Positions 17,532 through 26,690 of a DNA stretch of 64,000 nucleotides are shown here, piece after piece. The stretch spans positions 22,723-86,722 of the forward strand of contig CAMDCN010000024.1 of assembly GCA_945890485.1 (NCBI GenBank), in the 5' to 3' direction. How positions within the stretch are numbered: the first letter of the stretch is position 1; the number at the start of each line of letters is the position of its first letter. The notes under the pieces are model-generated. The model saw only the letters and a list, made by a program, of their open reading frames with translations. It ran no database searches and had not been told where the DNA came from. The DNA comes from Candidatus Sulfopaludibacter sp. SbA3 (GTDB lineage Bacteria; Acidobacteriota; Terriglobia; Bryobacterales; Bryobacteraceae). The translations under genes were made by a program, and so were the position numbers.

Positions 17532-18778
17532 AACGACGCACCTTTCTTGCGGCGCTCGCCGCCGTTCCGGTAGCCAACGCGGCCGCAGCGGGCAAGATCG
17601 CCGCCCTGGAATTCGTCCGCCTCGAAGGGAAGTACAAGTACGAAGCCGGCACGGCAAACCGCCAATATCAGACGAACCCGCTGCATATCTACGACGCGCT
17701 TCGTCCCGCCGAATACCGGGAGCAGGGCCGGGCGGCGGGCGAGGGCCGCGTGACGGCGCTCTATCTGAAGCTCAAGACGGATGCGGGACTCGAAGCGATT
17801 TATGGCCCGATTGATGAAGAGGCCGCTGTCGTCGTCCATCGCCAGTTGCGTCCGTTTCTGATCGGGAAGGAAGCACTCGCCGGTGAGACGCTGTGGGACC
17901 AGATGTACCGGTCGAACCGCCACTCGCGTTCGAGCCACTACATGATGGCGATCTCGGCGGTCGATAACGTTTTGTGGGATCTGCGCGGCCGCTACTTCAA
18001 GGCTCCGGTGTATCAGTTGTTGGGCGGCCCCACGCGGCCGGCGGTGCAGGCGTACGGCAGTTGCCTTGGCTTCAGCGTGGAGCCGGAGTTGCTGAAGAAG
18101 AAGTGCGTCGAGCTGAAGCAGCGCGGCTTCCTGCATCAGAAGTGGTTCATGCCGTATGGGCCCGGCGACGGCGCGGTGGGTATGGCGAAGAACGTGGCCA
18201 TTGTGCGGAATCTGCGCGAGGCGATGGGCTACGACGTCGACATCATGTTCGATGCGTTCATGGGCTGGGACTTGAACTACGCGATGCAGTGGGCCAAGCA
18301 GGTGGAGCAGTACCGGCCTCGCTGGATTGAAGAGGCATTCGCGCCGGAGAAGATGGAGAGCTTCGCGGCGTTGCGAAGGGCGACTTCAGTGCCGGTCGCG
18401 ACGGGGGAGCACTTCTACGGCCGGTGGGAAGCCAAGCGGTTCCTGGAAGCCCAGGCGATCACCGTCGTGCAAGCCGACCCGGAATGGTGCGGCGGCGTCA
18501 GCGAACTCGTCAAGATTTGCCACATCGCCAGCGCATATGACGCCCAGGTGATTCCGCACGGCCACAACGTCCACACGGCCATGCATGTGGTGGCGGCGCA
18601 GAGCCCGATGACGTGCCCGCTGGTCGAATACCTGATCCCGAAGATGAGCACCTACTATCACTTCGAGAGGTGGAATCCGGCGCCGGTGAACGGCAAGATT
18701 ACGCTGCCGGATACACCGGGCTTCGGGATTGAGATCGACTCGGCGAAGGTGGAGAAGCAGAGCCCGGTTACTTGGTGA
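17528..18778 (+). CDS. Enolase-superfamily (mandelate racemase/muconate-lactonizing type) enzyme, Tat-exported
   Basis: ATG at 17528 overlaps the prmA stop (ATGA) and gives a Tat signal (MKRRTFLAALAAVPVANA) on a 416-residue protein. The barrel carries the superfamily's acid/base and metal residues: K in LHQKWFMPYG, metal ligands in DIMFDAFMGWD, WIEEAF and TGEHFYGRW, and a His in VIPHGHNVHTAMHV. This resembles sugar-acid dehydratases such as mannonate or galactonate dehydratase-like members. Export of an enolase-superfamily enzyme is unusual outside Acidobacteria and Planctomycetes. Its last 11 bp overlap convergent msrB. Confidence 0.88.
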   Translation: MKRRTFLAALAAVPVANAAAAGKIAALEFVRLEGKYKYEAGTANRQYQTNPLHIYDALRPAEYREQGRAAGEGRVTALYLKLKTDAGLEAIYGPIDEEAAVVVHRQLRPFLIGKEALAGETLWDQMYRSNRHSRSSHYMMAISAVDNVLWDLRGRYFKAPVYQLLGGPTRPAVQAYGSCLGFSVEPELLKKKCVELKQRGFLHQKWFMPYGPGDGAVGMAKNVAIVRNLREAMGYDVDIMFDAFMGWDLNYAMQWAKQVEQYRPRWIEEAFAPEKMESFAALRRATSVPVATGEHFYGRWEAKRFLEAQAITVVQADPEWCGGVSELVKICHIASAYDAQVIPHGHNVHTAMHVVAAQSPMTCPLVEYLIPKMSTYYHFERWNPAPVNGKITLPDTPGFGIEIDSAKVEKQSPVTW

Positions 18779-19259
18779 GTTTCAGGGCGATCGAGTTGAT
18801 GCAGTAGCGCAGGCCAGTGGGCGGCGGACCGTCGTCGAACACGTGACCGAGGTGGCCGTCGCAACGGATGCAGAGCACCTCCGTGCGGTCGCCGTCCTGC
18901 CGCTTCAGGATGTTTTGCGGGGCGAGCGGTTGCCAGAAACTGGGCCAGCCGGAGCTCGATATGAATTTGTGGTCGCCGGAGAAGAGGGCCGTGTCGCAGG
19001 CGGCGCAGCGGAAGACGCCGGAGCCTTCGTACTTGTCATACTCGCCGCTGAAGGGCTGCTCCGTGCCTGCCTCGCGCATGACCCAGTAGCGGGTGGGCGT
19101 CAACGCCTCCCGCCACTCCGCCTTCGTCTTCACGATCTTCTCCACCGTCACCGTTCCCTTGTTGAGGTCGACGATGCGGACGGACTCCGCCACCCCGACG
19201 AACTCCTGGCGCGGGGCGCAGGAGGCGAGCGGCAGCAGGAGCCAGATGCGGCGTTTCAC
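18768..19259 (-). CDS. msrB: Lipoprotein peptide-methionine (R)-S-oxide reductase
   Basis: A 163-residue MsrB domain behind a lipoprotein signal with lipobox LASC (MKRRIWLLLPLASCAPR). The two zinc CXXC pairs are CAACD and CIRCD, substrate-binding residues are in SSSGWPSFWQP, and the catalytic cysteine is in LRYCINSIAL. It repairs methionine-R-sulfoxide in envelope proteins. It is the last gene of the amidase-M16-M16-msrB operon, overlapping the upstream M16 gene by 4 bp, which fits an envelope protein quality-control role. Confidence 0.93.
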   Translation of the reverse strand: MKRRIWLLLPLASCAPRQEFVGVAESVRIVDLNKGTVTVEKIVKTKAEWREALTPTRYWVMREAGTEQPFSGEYDKYEGSGVFRCAACDTALFSGDHKFISSSGWPSFWQPLAPQNILKRQDGDRTEVLCIRCDGHLGHVFDDGPPPTGLRYCINSIALKLTK

Positions 19260-20707
19260 TGGAAGAACCGGTCGACGGGCACGATGCGGACTTGCGCCGG
19301 CTTCAGGCCCAGCTTCCGCGTGGAGACCAGTTTGTCCTCTTCGAGGATGTCGGCCAGCTTGGGGCTGTTGTAGGTCATCGGCGACGGCGCATCGCTCAAT
19401 AGCGCCTTTTGCAGGGCTTCGGCGTCTTCGGCGACGGCGACGATCTCCAGCCGGTCCTTACGGAGATGCTTCTTCACGGCCTTGTTCACGTCTTCGACGG
19501 TCAGCTTGGCCACCGCGTTCCGGATGTACTCCGGGTACTCGCCGATGCTGTAGAACTGGCTATCGATGCGGTAGCCGAGTTCGTTGGCCTTCGTCTTCAG
19601 CAGCAGGTTCACGCCGCGGCTGAGGAAGCTGCGGGTGTCTTCGAAGTCGCTCTCGGTCAGGCCCTTTTCGACGAGACGTTCGAGTTCGTGCAGCGCGAGG
19701 CGCAGGGTGAAGTGAGCGGTCTGCGGCTCCACGGGGCGGATCCACATCTGGAAGATCTGCTGGCGGCGGGCGAGGTTCGGGTCTGGCTCAAACTGGAACA
19801 TGCCGCGGGGGAAGTACTCGATGTAGCTGTAGTCGCCGTAGTTCAGGCCGCGGATCTCGCGCATGCGCTGGTACAGGTTTCCGGCGCTGGAACGATGCGG
19901 GCCGAACCAGGTGTTGGCGACGAGGAGCGCCGGGAAGTCCGGGTGGCTGCGGTTCACCGGGATGGGGAAGCCGAGGGAGAAGGCGACGGCGCGGGTCTGC
20001 TTCTTGACGATGGTGACGCGGGTCTGCGGGATCGGCTTCGGCGCGGGGGGGTTGACGGCGGACGGTTTGCCGGCGGGCAGTTGGCTGAAGTCTTTCTTCA
20101 CTCGTTCGGCGAAGCCTTCGGGGTACTTGCCCGCGAGGGCGATGGTGAGGTTGGCTTGGGTGAGGTGCTGCTTGTAGAACGCCTGCAGGTCGGCCAGGGT
20201 AAGCTTCTCGAGCGAGGAGACCGTACCGTTTGGATGGGCCGTGCCGAGCAGAATGTTATAGAGCACTTCCTTCCCCAGCTCTTCGTCGTTTTGCTGACGG
20301 AGGGAGACGCGGAGCGAGGTCAGTTGATCGTCACGCAGCCGCTTCAGGTCCTCCGGACGCCAACCCGGCTTGAGCAGCATGTCGCGGAGAGTGGAGTAGT
20401 AGGCCTCCAGGTTGTCGACATGGGTGACGCCGCTGATGGTCAGCATCTCCTGGTCGGTCTGGTCACCGACGCTGGCGGCCATGGGATAGAACTTTTCGAT
20501 GATGTCGCTGTAGGGCGTCGACTGCGACCCACCACGGGCGAGCATGGCGGCGGTGAGCGCGGCGGTGCCTTCCTTGCCTTTCAAGTCGTTCAGCGAGCCG
20601 CAGCGGAAGACGAAGCGGAAGTTGATAATGGGCGACTGCCCCGGCAGGGTGACCAATTCCATCGCCTGCAGGGCGAGGGCGGAAAACAGCAGGACCAGTG
20701 CTCTCAC
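19256..20707 (-). CDS. M16 peptidase-family protein, non-catalytic subunit
   Basis: A 483-residue exported protein (signal MRALVLLFSALALQAMELV) with the two-domain M16 architecture: FRFVFRCGSLNDLKGKEGTAALTAAMLARGG and a C-terminal R/Y-type domain with RGLNYGDYSYIEYFPRG. The HXXEH zinc motif expected after the GT(A)AL helix is absent, while the partner gene upstream has it. This pairing is typical of mitochondrial-processing-peptidase-like or PqqF/SPH2682-like heterodimers in which one subunit is inactive. The two genes overlap by 4 bp. Confidence 0.9.
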   Translation of the reverse strand: MRALVLLFSALALQAMELVTLPGQSPIINFRFVFRCGSLNDLKGKEGTAALTAAMLARGGSQSTPYSDIIEKFYPMAASVGDQTDQEMLTISGVTHVDNLEAYYSTLRDMLLKPGWRPEDLKRLRDDQLTSLRVSLRQQNDEELGKEVLYNILLGTAHPNGTVSSLEKLTLADLQAFYKQHLTQANLTIALAGKYPEGFAERVKKDFSQLPAGKPSAVNPPAPKPIPQTRVTIVKKQTRAVAFSLGFPIPVNRSHPDFPALLVANTWFGPHRSSAGNLYQRMREIRGLNYGDYSYIEYFPRGMFQFEPDPNLARRQQIFQMWIRPVEPQTAHFTLRLALHELERLVEKGLTESDFEDTRSFLSRGVNLLLKTKANELGYRIDSQFYSIGEYPEYIRNAVAKLTVEDVNKAVKKHLRKDRLEIVAVAEDAEALQKALLSDAPSPMTYNSPKLADILEEDKLVSTRKLGLKPAQVRIVPVDRFFQ

Positions 20708-22032
20708 TTGGCCTCCTTCTTGTGGGCCAGGGTGGCGACGGTGCGGCCGGAAGCCACGAAGTATTTGCGGGCGACCTCTCGGAGATCTTCCGGCGTTAGC
20801 GAGGCGTAGAGGTCGTAGACCTGATTCAGGGTCTCAGGGGTTCGCGTCAGGGCGATGTAGTTAGCCAGGTTTTCGGCGATCGCCTCGCTGTTATCGAGGC
20901 CCAAGGCGAAGCTGTAGCGGAGATTGCTCTTCACGGCTTCGAGGCGCTTGGCGTCAACCAGCGTGTCTTTGAACCCGTTCAACGTCGAGATGATCGCGTC
21001 CTGAACGGCCGGCATATCGGCGTCGTTCTTCACTCGGGAGTAGACGATGAACATGTACGGGTCGGCATGGTTCTGGTAGCCGCCTTGGAGGACATCGTTC
21101 TTCTGTTCGTCGATGACGAGCTTCTTATAGAGCGGCGAGTTCTGGCCGAGGGCGAGGGACGCGATGAGATCGAGCGCCGCGGAATCCCGCATGTTCTCGG
21201 TGAAGGCCGGCACTTTGTAACCGATCATCATCCAGGGCAGAGTGGGAGTCGGCCAGTCGACGTGGCCTTTGCGTTCGGCCGTTTGCGGGGGTTCAACGGG
21301 AATCTGCGGCTTCACCGCGCCCTTTTTCCAAGGGCCCCAATACTTCTCGACCATCGACCGGACTTGCTTCTGGTCGACATCGCCGACGATGACGAGGGTC
21401 GTGTTCTCAGGCCGGTAGAAGCGATTGAAGAACTGCTTCGAGTACTCGTATTGATTGGGCATGTCCTTGATGTCGGCGAGGAAGCCCATGGTGGTGTGTT
21501 TGTAGGTGTGGCGGTCGTACGCCGTGTCGCGGAGCTTCTCTTCGAGCTGATTGGCGGGCTCGGTGCTGTTCTTGTTGTACTCGCCGTTCACGGCGAGGGC
21601 TTCGGTGCGGAAGGCGTTCTCGGAGTACTCGAGATTCTGGAAGCGGTCGGCTTCGAGGTCGATGATCGATTCGAGACCGGCCTTGTCAAAGGTCGCGTGG
21701 TAGACGGTCAGGTCGTCGCTGGTATAGGCGTTGTTGGCCGCGCCGGCGGCCTTCATGACGGCCTCCCATTTCTGCGGGGGGAAGCGCTTGGTGCCACGGA
21801 ACATGCAGTGTTCGAAGAAGTGGGCGAAGCCGGACTTGCCGGACTCTACTTCGTGGCGGGAGCCGACACTGACAACGGTATAGAACGACACGATGTTCGG
21901 GAAGTCGGTCGGGATGGTGATGAGCCGGAGTCCGTTCGGGAAATCGTGTAGGTCGTAGCCATACGGAAAGATCTTCGATGGCGGCGCGGCGTAGGCGCCG
22001 GCGGCGAGCAGCAGAGTTAAGAGAGTTCGCAT
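20704..22032 (-). CDS. M16 zinc peptidase, catalytic subunit
   Basis: A 442-residue exported protein (MRTLLTLLLAAGAYAAPP) with the inverted zinc motif H-F-F-E-H in SGFAHFFEHCMFRGTKRFP and the third ligand Glu in the following AVNGEYNKNS region about 75 residues later. The C-terminal domain includes RYSFALGLDNSEAIAENLA. It should degrade peptides in the periplasm together with the inactive homologue encoded immediately downstream. Its start overlaps the amidase stop by 16 bp. Confidence 0.92.
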   Translation of the reverse strand: MRTLLTLLLAAGAYAAPPSKIFPYGYDLHDFPNGLRLITIPTDFPNIVSFYTVVSVGSRHEVESGKSGFAHFFEHCMFRGTKRFPPQKWEAVMKAAGAANNAYTSDDLTVYHATFDKAGLESIIDLEADRFQNLEYSENAFRTEALAVNGEYNKNSTEPANQLEEKLRDTAYDRHTYKHTTMGFLADIKDMPNQYEYSKQFFNRFYRPENTTLVIVGDVDQKQVRSMVEKYWGPWKKGAVKPQIPVEPPQTAERKGHVDWPTPTLPWMMIGYKVPAFTENMRDSAALDLIASLALGQNSPLYKKLVIDEQKNDVLQGGYQNHADPYMFIVYSRVKNDADMPAVQDAIISTLNGFKDTLVDAKRLEAVKSNLRYSFALGLDNSEAIAENLANYIALTRTPETLNQVYDLYASLTPEDLREVARKYFVASGRTVATLAHKKEAK

Positions 22033-23354
22033 AGATCCAATCCCCGGAGTTCTTCGAGTTGTTCCCCGACCGCCAGCAGGAGCTCTTCGCTGTATGGCCG
22101 GCCGATGAGTTGTACGCCGATCGGCAGTCCCTCGCTCGACAGGGCGAACGGGACGGTCAACGCGGGCATTCCAAAAAGGTTAAAGGGCGTCAGGCAGGAC
22201 ATGGCATCGAGCAAGCCGACGCCATTCCAGTTTCGCTCACGATGGCGGAAGGCGGGTACGGCGCAGGCTGGCGCGAGGAGGACCGGGGTATCTTCCATTT
22301 GTTTTAGGAGAGAGGCGCGGAGTTTGTCGCGGAGGGCGAACTGCTTCACGACTTCGACGCCGGAAGGCTGGGCGGGGGGGTCCTGGAGCAGTTCGAGGCC
22401 GGTCCAGTGGACGAGACTGGGGTCGGTCGCGATGATTTCGCGTTTGAAGGGGTCCGTTAAGACGTTGAAAAAGAAGTTCCAACAGGCATTTGACGAAACG
22501 AAGCCACTGAAACTAAATGTTTCAGTTCCGCCGAGGAGGTCCGCAGCTTGGCGCAGGGCGGTGGCGGTTTCCGGGCACATCGGGAAGCTTTCGACGACGC
22601 CAATGCGGAGCCCGCGGAGGTCGACTGGCCGGGGCTCGAAAGGGACAGAGAAGGGATCAGCGGGGTCGTAACCGGCGAGGACCTCGAAGAGGAGGCGAAC
22701 GTCGGCGACGGAGCGAGCCATGGGGCCGACGACGCCGAGCAGGCCGCCAGGGTGAGCGATCTCCGGTACGTGGCCGACGGCGGAGACGCGGCCGGGCGTG
22801 GGCTTCAGCCCGGCGATGCCGCAGAAGTGGGCGGGGAGACGGATGGAACCGCCACCGTCGCTGCCGATGCCTCCGGCACTGAGCCCGGCGGCGATGGCGG
22901 CGGCTTCCCCGCCCGAGGAGCCGCCGGCGGAACGGGTCTGGTCCCAGGGGTTGGCGGTCCAGCCGGTGATGGCGTTGTCGGTTTCGTAGTTGGCGAGAAA
23001 TTCCGGGCAGTTGGTTTTGCCGAGGATGGTGGCTCCGGCCGCCTTGAGTTTGGCGACGCAAGCGGCGTCCTTGGCGGGGCGAGGGGCGGAAAGACGGTAG
23101 CGGGAGCCGCAGACGGTGGGCAGGCCGGCGATGTTGAGGGAGTCCTTGATGGTGAGCATCGCGCCGTGCAGCGGGCCGGGGGCGGGTTCGACGAAGTCGT
23201 CAAAGCGGGTGACGAAGGCGCGGTAGGGGTCGTCTTCGCAACGGTGCGATTCCCACAACTCGCGCGGGGTCCACTGCTTCTCGCGGACGCCGGCCAGTTG
23301 ATGATGCAACGGGAGATGGTTCACTCCTCCATTAGACTCAAAGAGTGGAAGCAT
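22017..23354 (-). CDS. Amidase signature family protein
   Basis: A 445-residue amidase with the Ser-cisSer-Lys triad: Lys in AMLTIKDSLNIAG, cis-Ser in SAGGSSGGEAAAIAAG and nucleophile Ser in DGGGSIRLPAHFCG. No signal peptide is present and no GatB or GatC is nearby, so it is more likely a catabolic amidase than the tRNA amidotransferase subunit GatA. The annotated ATG (23354) overlaps the divergent moeA start by 10 bp. A GTG about 12 codons later lies too close to its GGAGGA to be a convincing alternative. Confidence 0.88.
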   Translation of the reverse strand: MLPLFESNGGVNHLPLHHQLAGVREKQWTPRELWESHRCEDDPYRAFVTRFDDFVEPAPGPLHGAMLTIKDSLNIAGLPTVCGSRYRLSAPRPAKDAACVAKLKAAGATILGKTNCPEFLANYETDNAITGWTANPWDQTRSAGGSSGGEAAAIAAGLSAGGIGSDGGGSIRLPAHFCGIAGLKPTPGRVSAVGHVPEIAHPGGLLGVVGPMARSVADVRLLFEVLAGYDPADPFSVPFEPRPVDLRGLRIGVVESFPMCPETATALRQAADLLGGTETFSFSGFVSSNACWNFFFNVLTDPFKREIIATDPSLVHWTGLELLQDPPAQPSGVEVVKQFALRDKLRASLLKQMEDTPVLLAPACAVPAFRHRERNWNGVGLLDAMSCLTPFNLFGMPALTVPFALSSEGLPIGVQLIGRPYSEELLLAVGEQLEELRGLDLCELS

Positions 23355-24526
23355 TGATTTATTCAGACGCGGTGGCCGCCGTTCGGTCTCGCGTGCAAGC
23401 GCTGGGAGAGACCGAGACGGTCCCGTTGCTGGGGGCGGCGGGGCGGGTGCTGGCGGCGGCGGTGAGCGCGGACCGGGACTATCCGCCGGTGGCGCGGAGC
23501 ATTCGCGACGGTTATGCGGTACGGGCGGCGGATTTGCCGGGTTCGTTTCGCGTGATTGGCGAAGTGCGAGCGGGGATGAGTTTTGCGGGTGAAGTGGGGC
23601 CGGGCGAGTGCGTCGAGATTATGACGGGCGCGCCGATGCCGGCCGGGGCAGACGCGGTAGTGATGGTGGAGCACGCGACGCTCGTCGACGGGGTGATGTC
23701 GACGGAGCGGCGGCAAATGAGCGGTGACCACTGGACGCCCGCCGGATGTGACGCCAAGGCAGGGGGCGGGGTGCTGCAGGCTGGGGTGCGGCTGCGGTTC
23801 AACCACATTGCGATGTTGGCGACGGTAGGGCAGGCGGAAGTGGTGGTCTACCGGCAGCCTCGGGTGGCGATTCTGGCGACGGGCGACGAGGTTGTCGACA
23901 TCGAGGCGGACCCGGCGATTGAGCAGGTTCGGAACTCGAATTCTTATTCGGTAGCGGCGCAGGTTCTGCAGGCGGGGGGGATTCCGACGGTTCTGCCGGT
24001 GGCGAAGGACAATTTGCCGGATACGCGACGGCTGATCGCCGAGGGCTTGGAGTATGACCTGCTGCTGCTTTCGGGCGGCGTATCCGCGGGCAAGTACGAC
24101 CTGGTGGAGACGGTGCTGGCGGAGTACGGAGCGGAGTTTTTCTTTACGCGCGTCCGGATGCAGCCGGGGCAACCGCTGGTGTTTGGGCAGGCGCGCGGCA
24201 AGTTCTTTTTCGGGTTGCCGGGGAATCCGGCGTCGACGATGGTGACGTTTGCGGCCATTGCGCGACTGGCCGTGACGCGGTTGGGGGGAGAAGCCGACGG
24301 GGCAGGGGCGAAGTGGATTAGCACGCTGCAGGGCGAGCTACGCTTGAAGCCTGGATTGACGCGGTTTCTACCGGGCGAGATGCGGGGATCGGGAGTCTTT
24401 CCGGTTCCCTACTCCGGATCGGGCGACGTGCCGGCGCTGGCCCGCGCCAACGTTTTTATTGTGACCGACCCGAACAGGGACATGTACCTGCCGGGCGAAG
24501 AGATTGAGGTTCTCCCCATCGCATGA
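23345..24526 (+). CDS. moeA: Molybdopterin molybdenumtransferase MoeA
   Basis: The 393-residue product has all MoeA hallmarks: [19 protein letters not shown]-like [28 protein letters not shown], the MoCF_biosynth loop [12 protein letters not shown] and the [13 protein letters not shown] segment. It inserts molybdate into adenylylated molybdopterin. The start is taken as GTG 23345; a TTG three codons later is possible. There is no Shine-Dalgarno upstream, but a TAGACT box lies six bases before the GTG, which could indicate a leaderless mRNA. Its stop overlaps moaC by 4 bp. Confidence 0.92.
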   Translation: MEALIYSDAVAAVRSRVQALGETETVPLLGAAGRVLAAAVSADRDYPPVARSIRDGYAVRAADLPGSFRVIGEVRAGMSFAGEVGPGECVEIMTGAPMPAGADAVVMVEHATLVDGVMSTERRQMSGDHWTPAGCDAKAGGGVLQAGVRLRFNHIAMLATVGQAEVVVYRQPRVAILATGDEVVDIEADPAIEQVRNSNSYSVAAQVLQAGGIPTVLPVAKDNLPDTRRLIAEGLEYDLLLLSGGVSAGKYDLVETVLAEYGAEFFFTRVRMQPGQPLVFGQARGKFFFGLPGNPASTMVTFAAIARLAVTRLGGEADGAGAKWISTLQGELRLKPGLTRFLPGEMRGSGVFPVPYSGSGDVPALARANVFIVTDPNRDMYLPGEEIEVLPIA

Positions 24527-25005
24527 GTAAACTTTCCCACTACGATTCGGCTGGACAGGCGCGCATGGTGGACGTGACGGCGAAGGCCGTGACGCACCGT
24601 TCGGCGCGGGCGCACGCGTTTGTGAAAATGAGCCGACGGGTGCTCGAAGAGCTGAAAACGAACCCGAAGGGCGATCCGCTGGAAGTTGCGCGGATCGCTG
24701 GTATTCTGGCGGCAAAGAAGACGGGCGAACTGATCCCGATGTGCCATCCGCTGGCGCTGACGAACGTGGACGTGGAATTGACGCTGCAATCGACAGGCAT
24801 TCGGATTACGACGCTGGCCGTGACGGCGGGGCAGACGGGCGTCGAGATGGAGGCGCTGACGGCGGCGAGCGTGGCGGCATTGACGGTTTATGACATGACA
24901 AAGGCTCTCGATAAGGGCATTGAGATTCAGGATGTCTATCTGGTCGAGAAGACCGGCGGGAAATCCGGGATTTGGAGACGGGTGAAACCGAAAGCAAAGC
25001 GGTAA
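24523..25005 (+). CDS. moaC: Cyclic pyranopterin monophosphate synthase MoaC
   Basis: A 160-residue MoaC. Active-site segments are intact: [49 protein letters not shown] and ending KSGIWRR. With MoaA it converts the GTP-derived intermediate to cPMP, the first step of molybdenum cofactor synthesis. It overlaps moeA by 4 bp (ATGA), forming a two-gene cofactor operon, with the VWFA gene 13 bp further on. Confidence 0.96.
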   Translation: MSKLSHYDSAGQARMVDVTAKAVTHRSARAHAFVKMSRRVLEELKTNPKGDPLEVARIAGILAAKKTGELIPMCHPLALTNVDVELTLQSTGIRITTLAVTAGQTGVEMEALTAASVAALTVYDMTKALDKGIEIQDVYLVEKTGGKSGIWRRVKPKAKR

Positions 25006-25018
25006 CATCGAAGTAGCT

Positions 25019-26098
25019 ATGAGCCTGACCCGCCGGACATTTTCGTCGCTCGCCCTTGGTGTGCCTTTGCTTGGGCAGGTTAATCCACCTGAACCCGACC
25101 AGGAAGAGTTGACGACAATCAAGACGTTCGTCCGCTTCGTCATGGCGCCGACTACGGTAACCGACCGGGATGGACGTTACGTCAACGACATTCAACCTCA
25201 TGAGTTCCGGTTGGTGGACCGCGGGAAAGACCAGAAGCTGCGGGTGGACCTCGCCACCCAACAGCAGTTGGACATTGTTGTCTGTATTCAGGCCAACAAT
25301 ACGGTGGAACCGGTGCTCGACAAGATCAAGCAGATTGGGCCGCTGCTCGAAGGCTTAGTGCTGGGAGAAAAGGGCCAAGCCGCGATCATCGCTTTCGATC
25401 ACCGCATTCGAACGATGCAGGAATTCACGAACGACGGCGCCTTGTTCAAGAAGGCGCTGGCGAAGATCAACGCCGGATCGACCACGTCGGCGATGAACGA
25501 TGCCGTGGTGGCCGCGGCCCGGATGCTGAAGGGCCGGCCGAATGACCATCGAAAAGTGATTCTGCTGATCGCCGAGACGCGGGACAAGGGCAGCGAGGCG
25601 AAGACGCGGCAAGCGTTGCTGGATTTGCAGTTCGGCAATGTCGTGCTCTATTCGGTGAACATCAATCGGCTGGTGACTTCGTTGTTGACGAAGTCGCAGC
25701 CACCGCGCCCGGATCCGCTGCCGGCCGGTGCGCGGCACATGCCCGCCGGGGCGCTGGTGACTCCCGAGACGATCAATCAGCAGACGGGAATCTACAACGG
25801 CAACGTGGTTCCGTTGGCCGTCGAGATTCTGCGGCAAGCGAAGAGCATTTTTGTGGACAACCAGTTGGAGGTGTTCACGAAGTTCACCGGCGGCTCGGAA
25901 CGGTCCTTCCTGACGTACAAGGACCTGGAACGGGTGATCGCTGATATCGGCCAAGAGTTGCAAAGCCAGTACATGATCAGCTACTCGCCGAACAATACGG
26001 AAGAAGGCGGTTTCCACCAGATCACGGTGGACGTCAGCCGGACTGGCCTTACGGTGCGGACGCGTCCGGGATATTGGATGGCGGCCATTCCGCAGTAG
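25019..26098 (+). CDS. VWFA-related exported protein (acidobacterial type)
   Basis: A 359-residue protein with a Tat-like signal (MSLTRRTFSSLALGVPLLGQ) and a VWFA-related fold like those abundant in Acidobacteria: TVTDRDGRYVNDIQPHEFRLVDRGKDQ, QQLDIVVCIQANN, AIIAFDHRIRTMQEFTND, and ending QYMISYSPNNTEEGGFHQITVDVSR. The MIDAS motif DXSXS that normally binds metal is replaced by VCIQANNTV, so metal-dependent adhesion is unlikely here. The role is unknown. It follows moaC by 13 bp but is not an obvious cofactor gene. Its last 50 bp overlap the convergent cysteine-cluster gene. Confidence 0.82.
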   Translation: MSLTRRTFSSLALGVPLLGQVNPPEPDQEELTTIKTFVRFVMAPTTVTDRDGRYVNDIQPHEFRLVDRGKDQKLRVDLATQQQLDIVVCIQANNTVEPVLDKIKQIGPLLEGLVLGEKGQAAIIAFDHRIRTMQEFTNDGALFKKALAKINAGSTTSAMNDAVVAAARMLKGRPNDHRKVILLIAETRDKGSEAKTRQALLDLQFGNVVLYSVNINRLVTSLLTKSQPPRPDPLPAGARHMPAGALVTPETINQQTGIYNGNVVPLAVEILRQAKSIFVDNQLEVFTKFTGGSERSFLTYKDLERVIADIGQELQSQYMISYSPNNTEEGGFHQITVDVSRTGLTVRTRPGYWMAAIPQ

Positions 26099-26666
26099 CG
26101 AGCACGCGGGTGATAAGCGTTTCGCCGGGGTCGAGGGAATGTTGCTCGACGGACTCCAGCGGGACGTGGACGCGGGATTGTTCGATGTCGGTTTCGGTGG
26201 CGCCGCGGAAGCAATAGTGGCAGATGGTTTGCGGCTCGGAACCGATTTGAATCAGGTGGCCGTAGAGACGGCAGGCTACGGGGCGGTGTTCGTAGAGGCG
26301 GCAGGCGCCAGTGGCGGGGTCGACGGCCGGGCACGGATGGCCTTTGTGGCGGGTGAGGAACCACTCCTGCCACTCGTCGTTGGCGCGGAAATGTCCGGAG
26401 GCGGGGTCGCCGGGGAAGTCGGCTTCGATGTGTTGCCAGAGGTGGCGGGCGCGTTCGTGAATGTCGTCGCGAACGGCGGGCGGGGCGGCTAGCCAACCGC
26501 GGTGGAGGCGGGCCGCGTCCTGCATGGTGATGGGAAACAGTACCGAGCAGCATTCGCTGCAGCCGGCGCGGCAGGCGATCCATTTGCCGGCCTTGGCCTG
26601 GGACTCCGCAACGGCGGCGGCCACCGTTTGGAGGATCACGAGATCGGTTGTTTCGTCGAAGGGCAT
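26049..26666 (-). CDS. YkgJ-like cysteine cluster protein
   Basis: A 205-residue cytosolic protein with an N-terminal C-R-A-G-C-S-E-C-C cluster (CX3CX2CC) and later cysteines in PCPAVDPATGACRLYEHRPVACRLYGH and ICHYCF, the pattern of the YkgJ/PF03692 family thought to hold a zinc or iron-sulfur cluster. ATG at 26666 is preferred because GGTAAGG lies just upstream; in-frame ATGs at 26684 and a codon at 26711 are alternatives. It shares 50 bp at its 3' end with the VWFA gene, the longest overlap in the window. Confidence 0.82.
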   Translation of the reverse strand: MPFDETTDLVILQTVAAAVAESQAKAGKWIACRAGCSECCSVLFPITMQDAARLHRGWLAAPPAVRDDIHERARHLWQHIEADFPGDPASGHFRANDEWQEWFLTRHKGHPCPAVDPATGACRLYEHRPVACRLYGHLIQIGSEPQTICHYCFRGATETDIEQSRVHVPLESVEQHSLDPGETLITRVLATAEWPPSNIPDASAP

Positions 26667-26690
26667 CGCCTTACCCAGTATCATCAGAAA

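Noticed and set aside
16628..18136. A 502-codon minus-strand frame across acyl-CoA synthetase, prmA and enolase-type genes
   Set aside because: It crosses three well-supported genes on the other strand and its translation is repetitive Arg/Ser/Pro.
23160..23360. Molybdenum cofactor riboswitch before moeA
   Set aside because: The region upstream of moeA is coding sequence of the divergent amidase and no moco-type stem array is visible.
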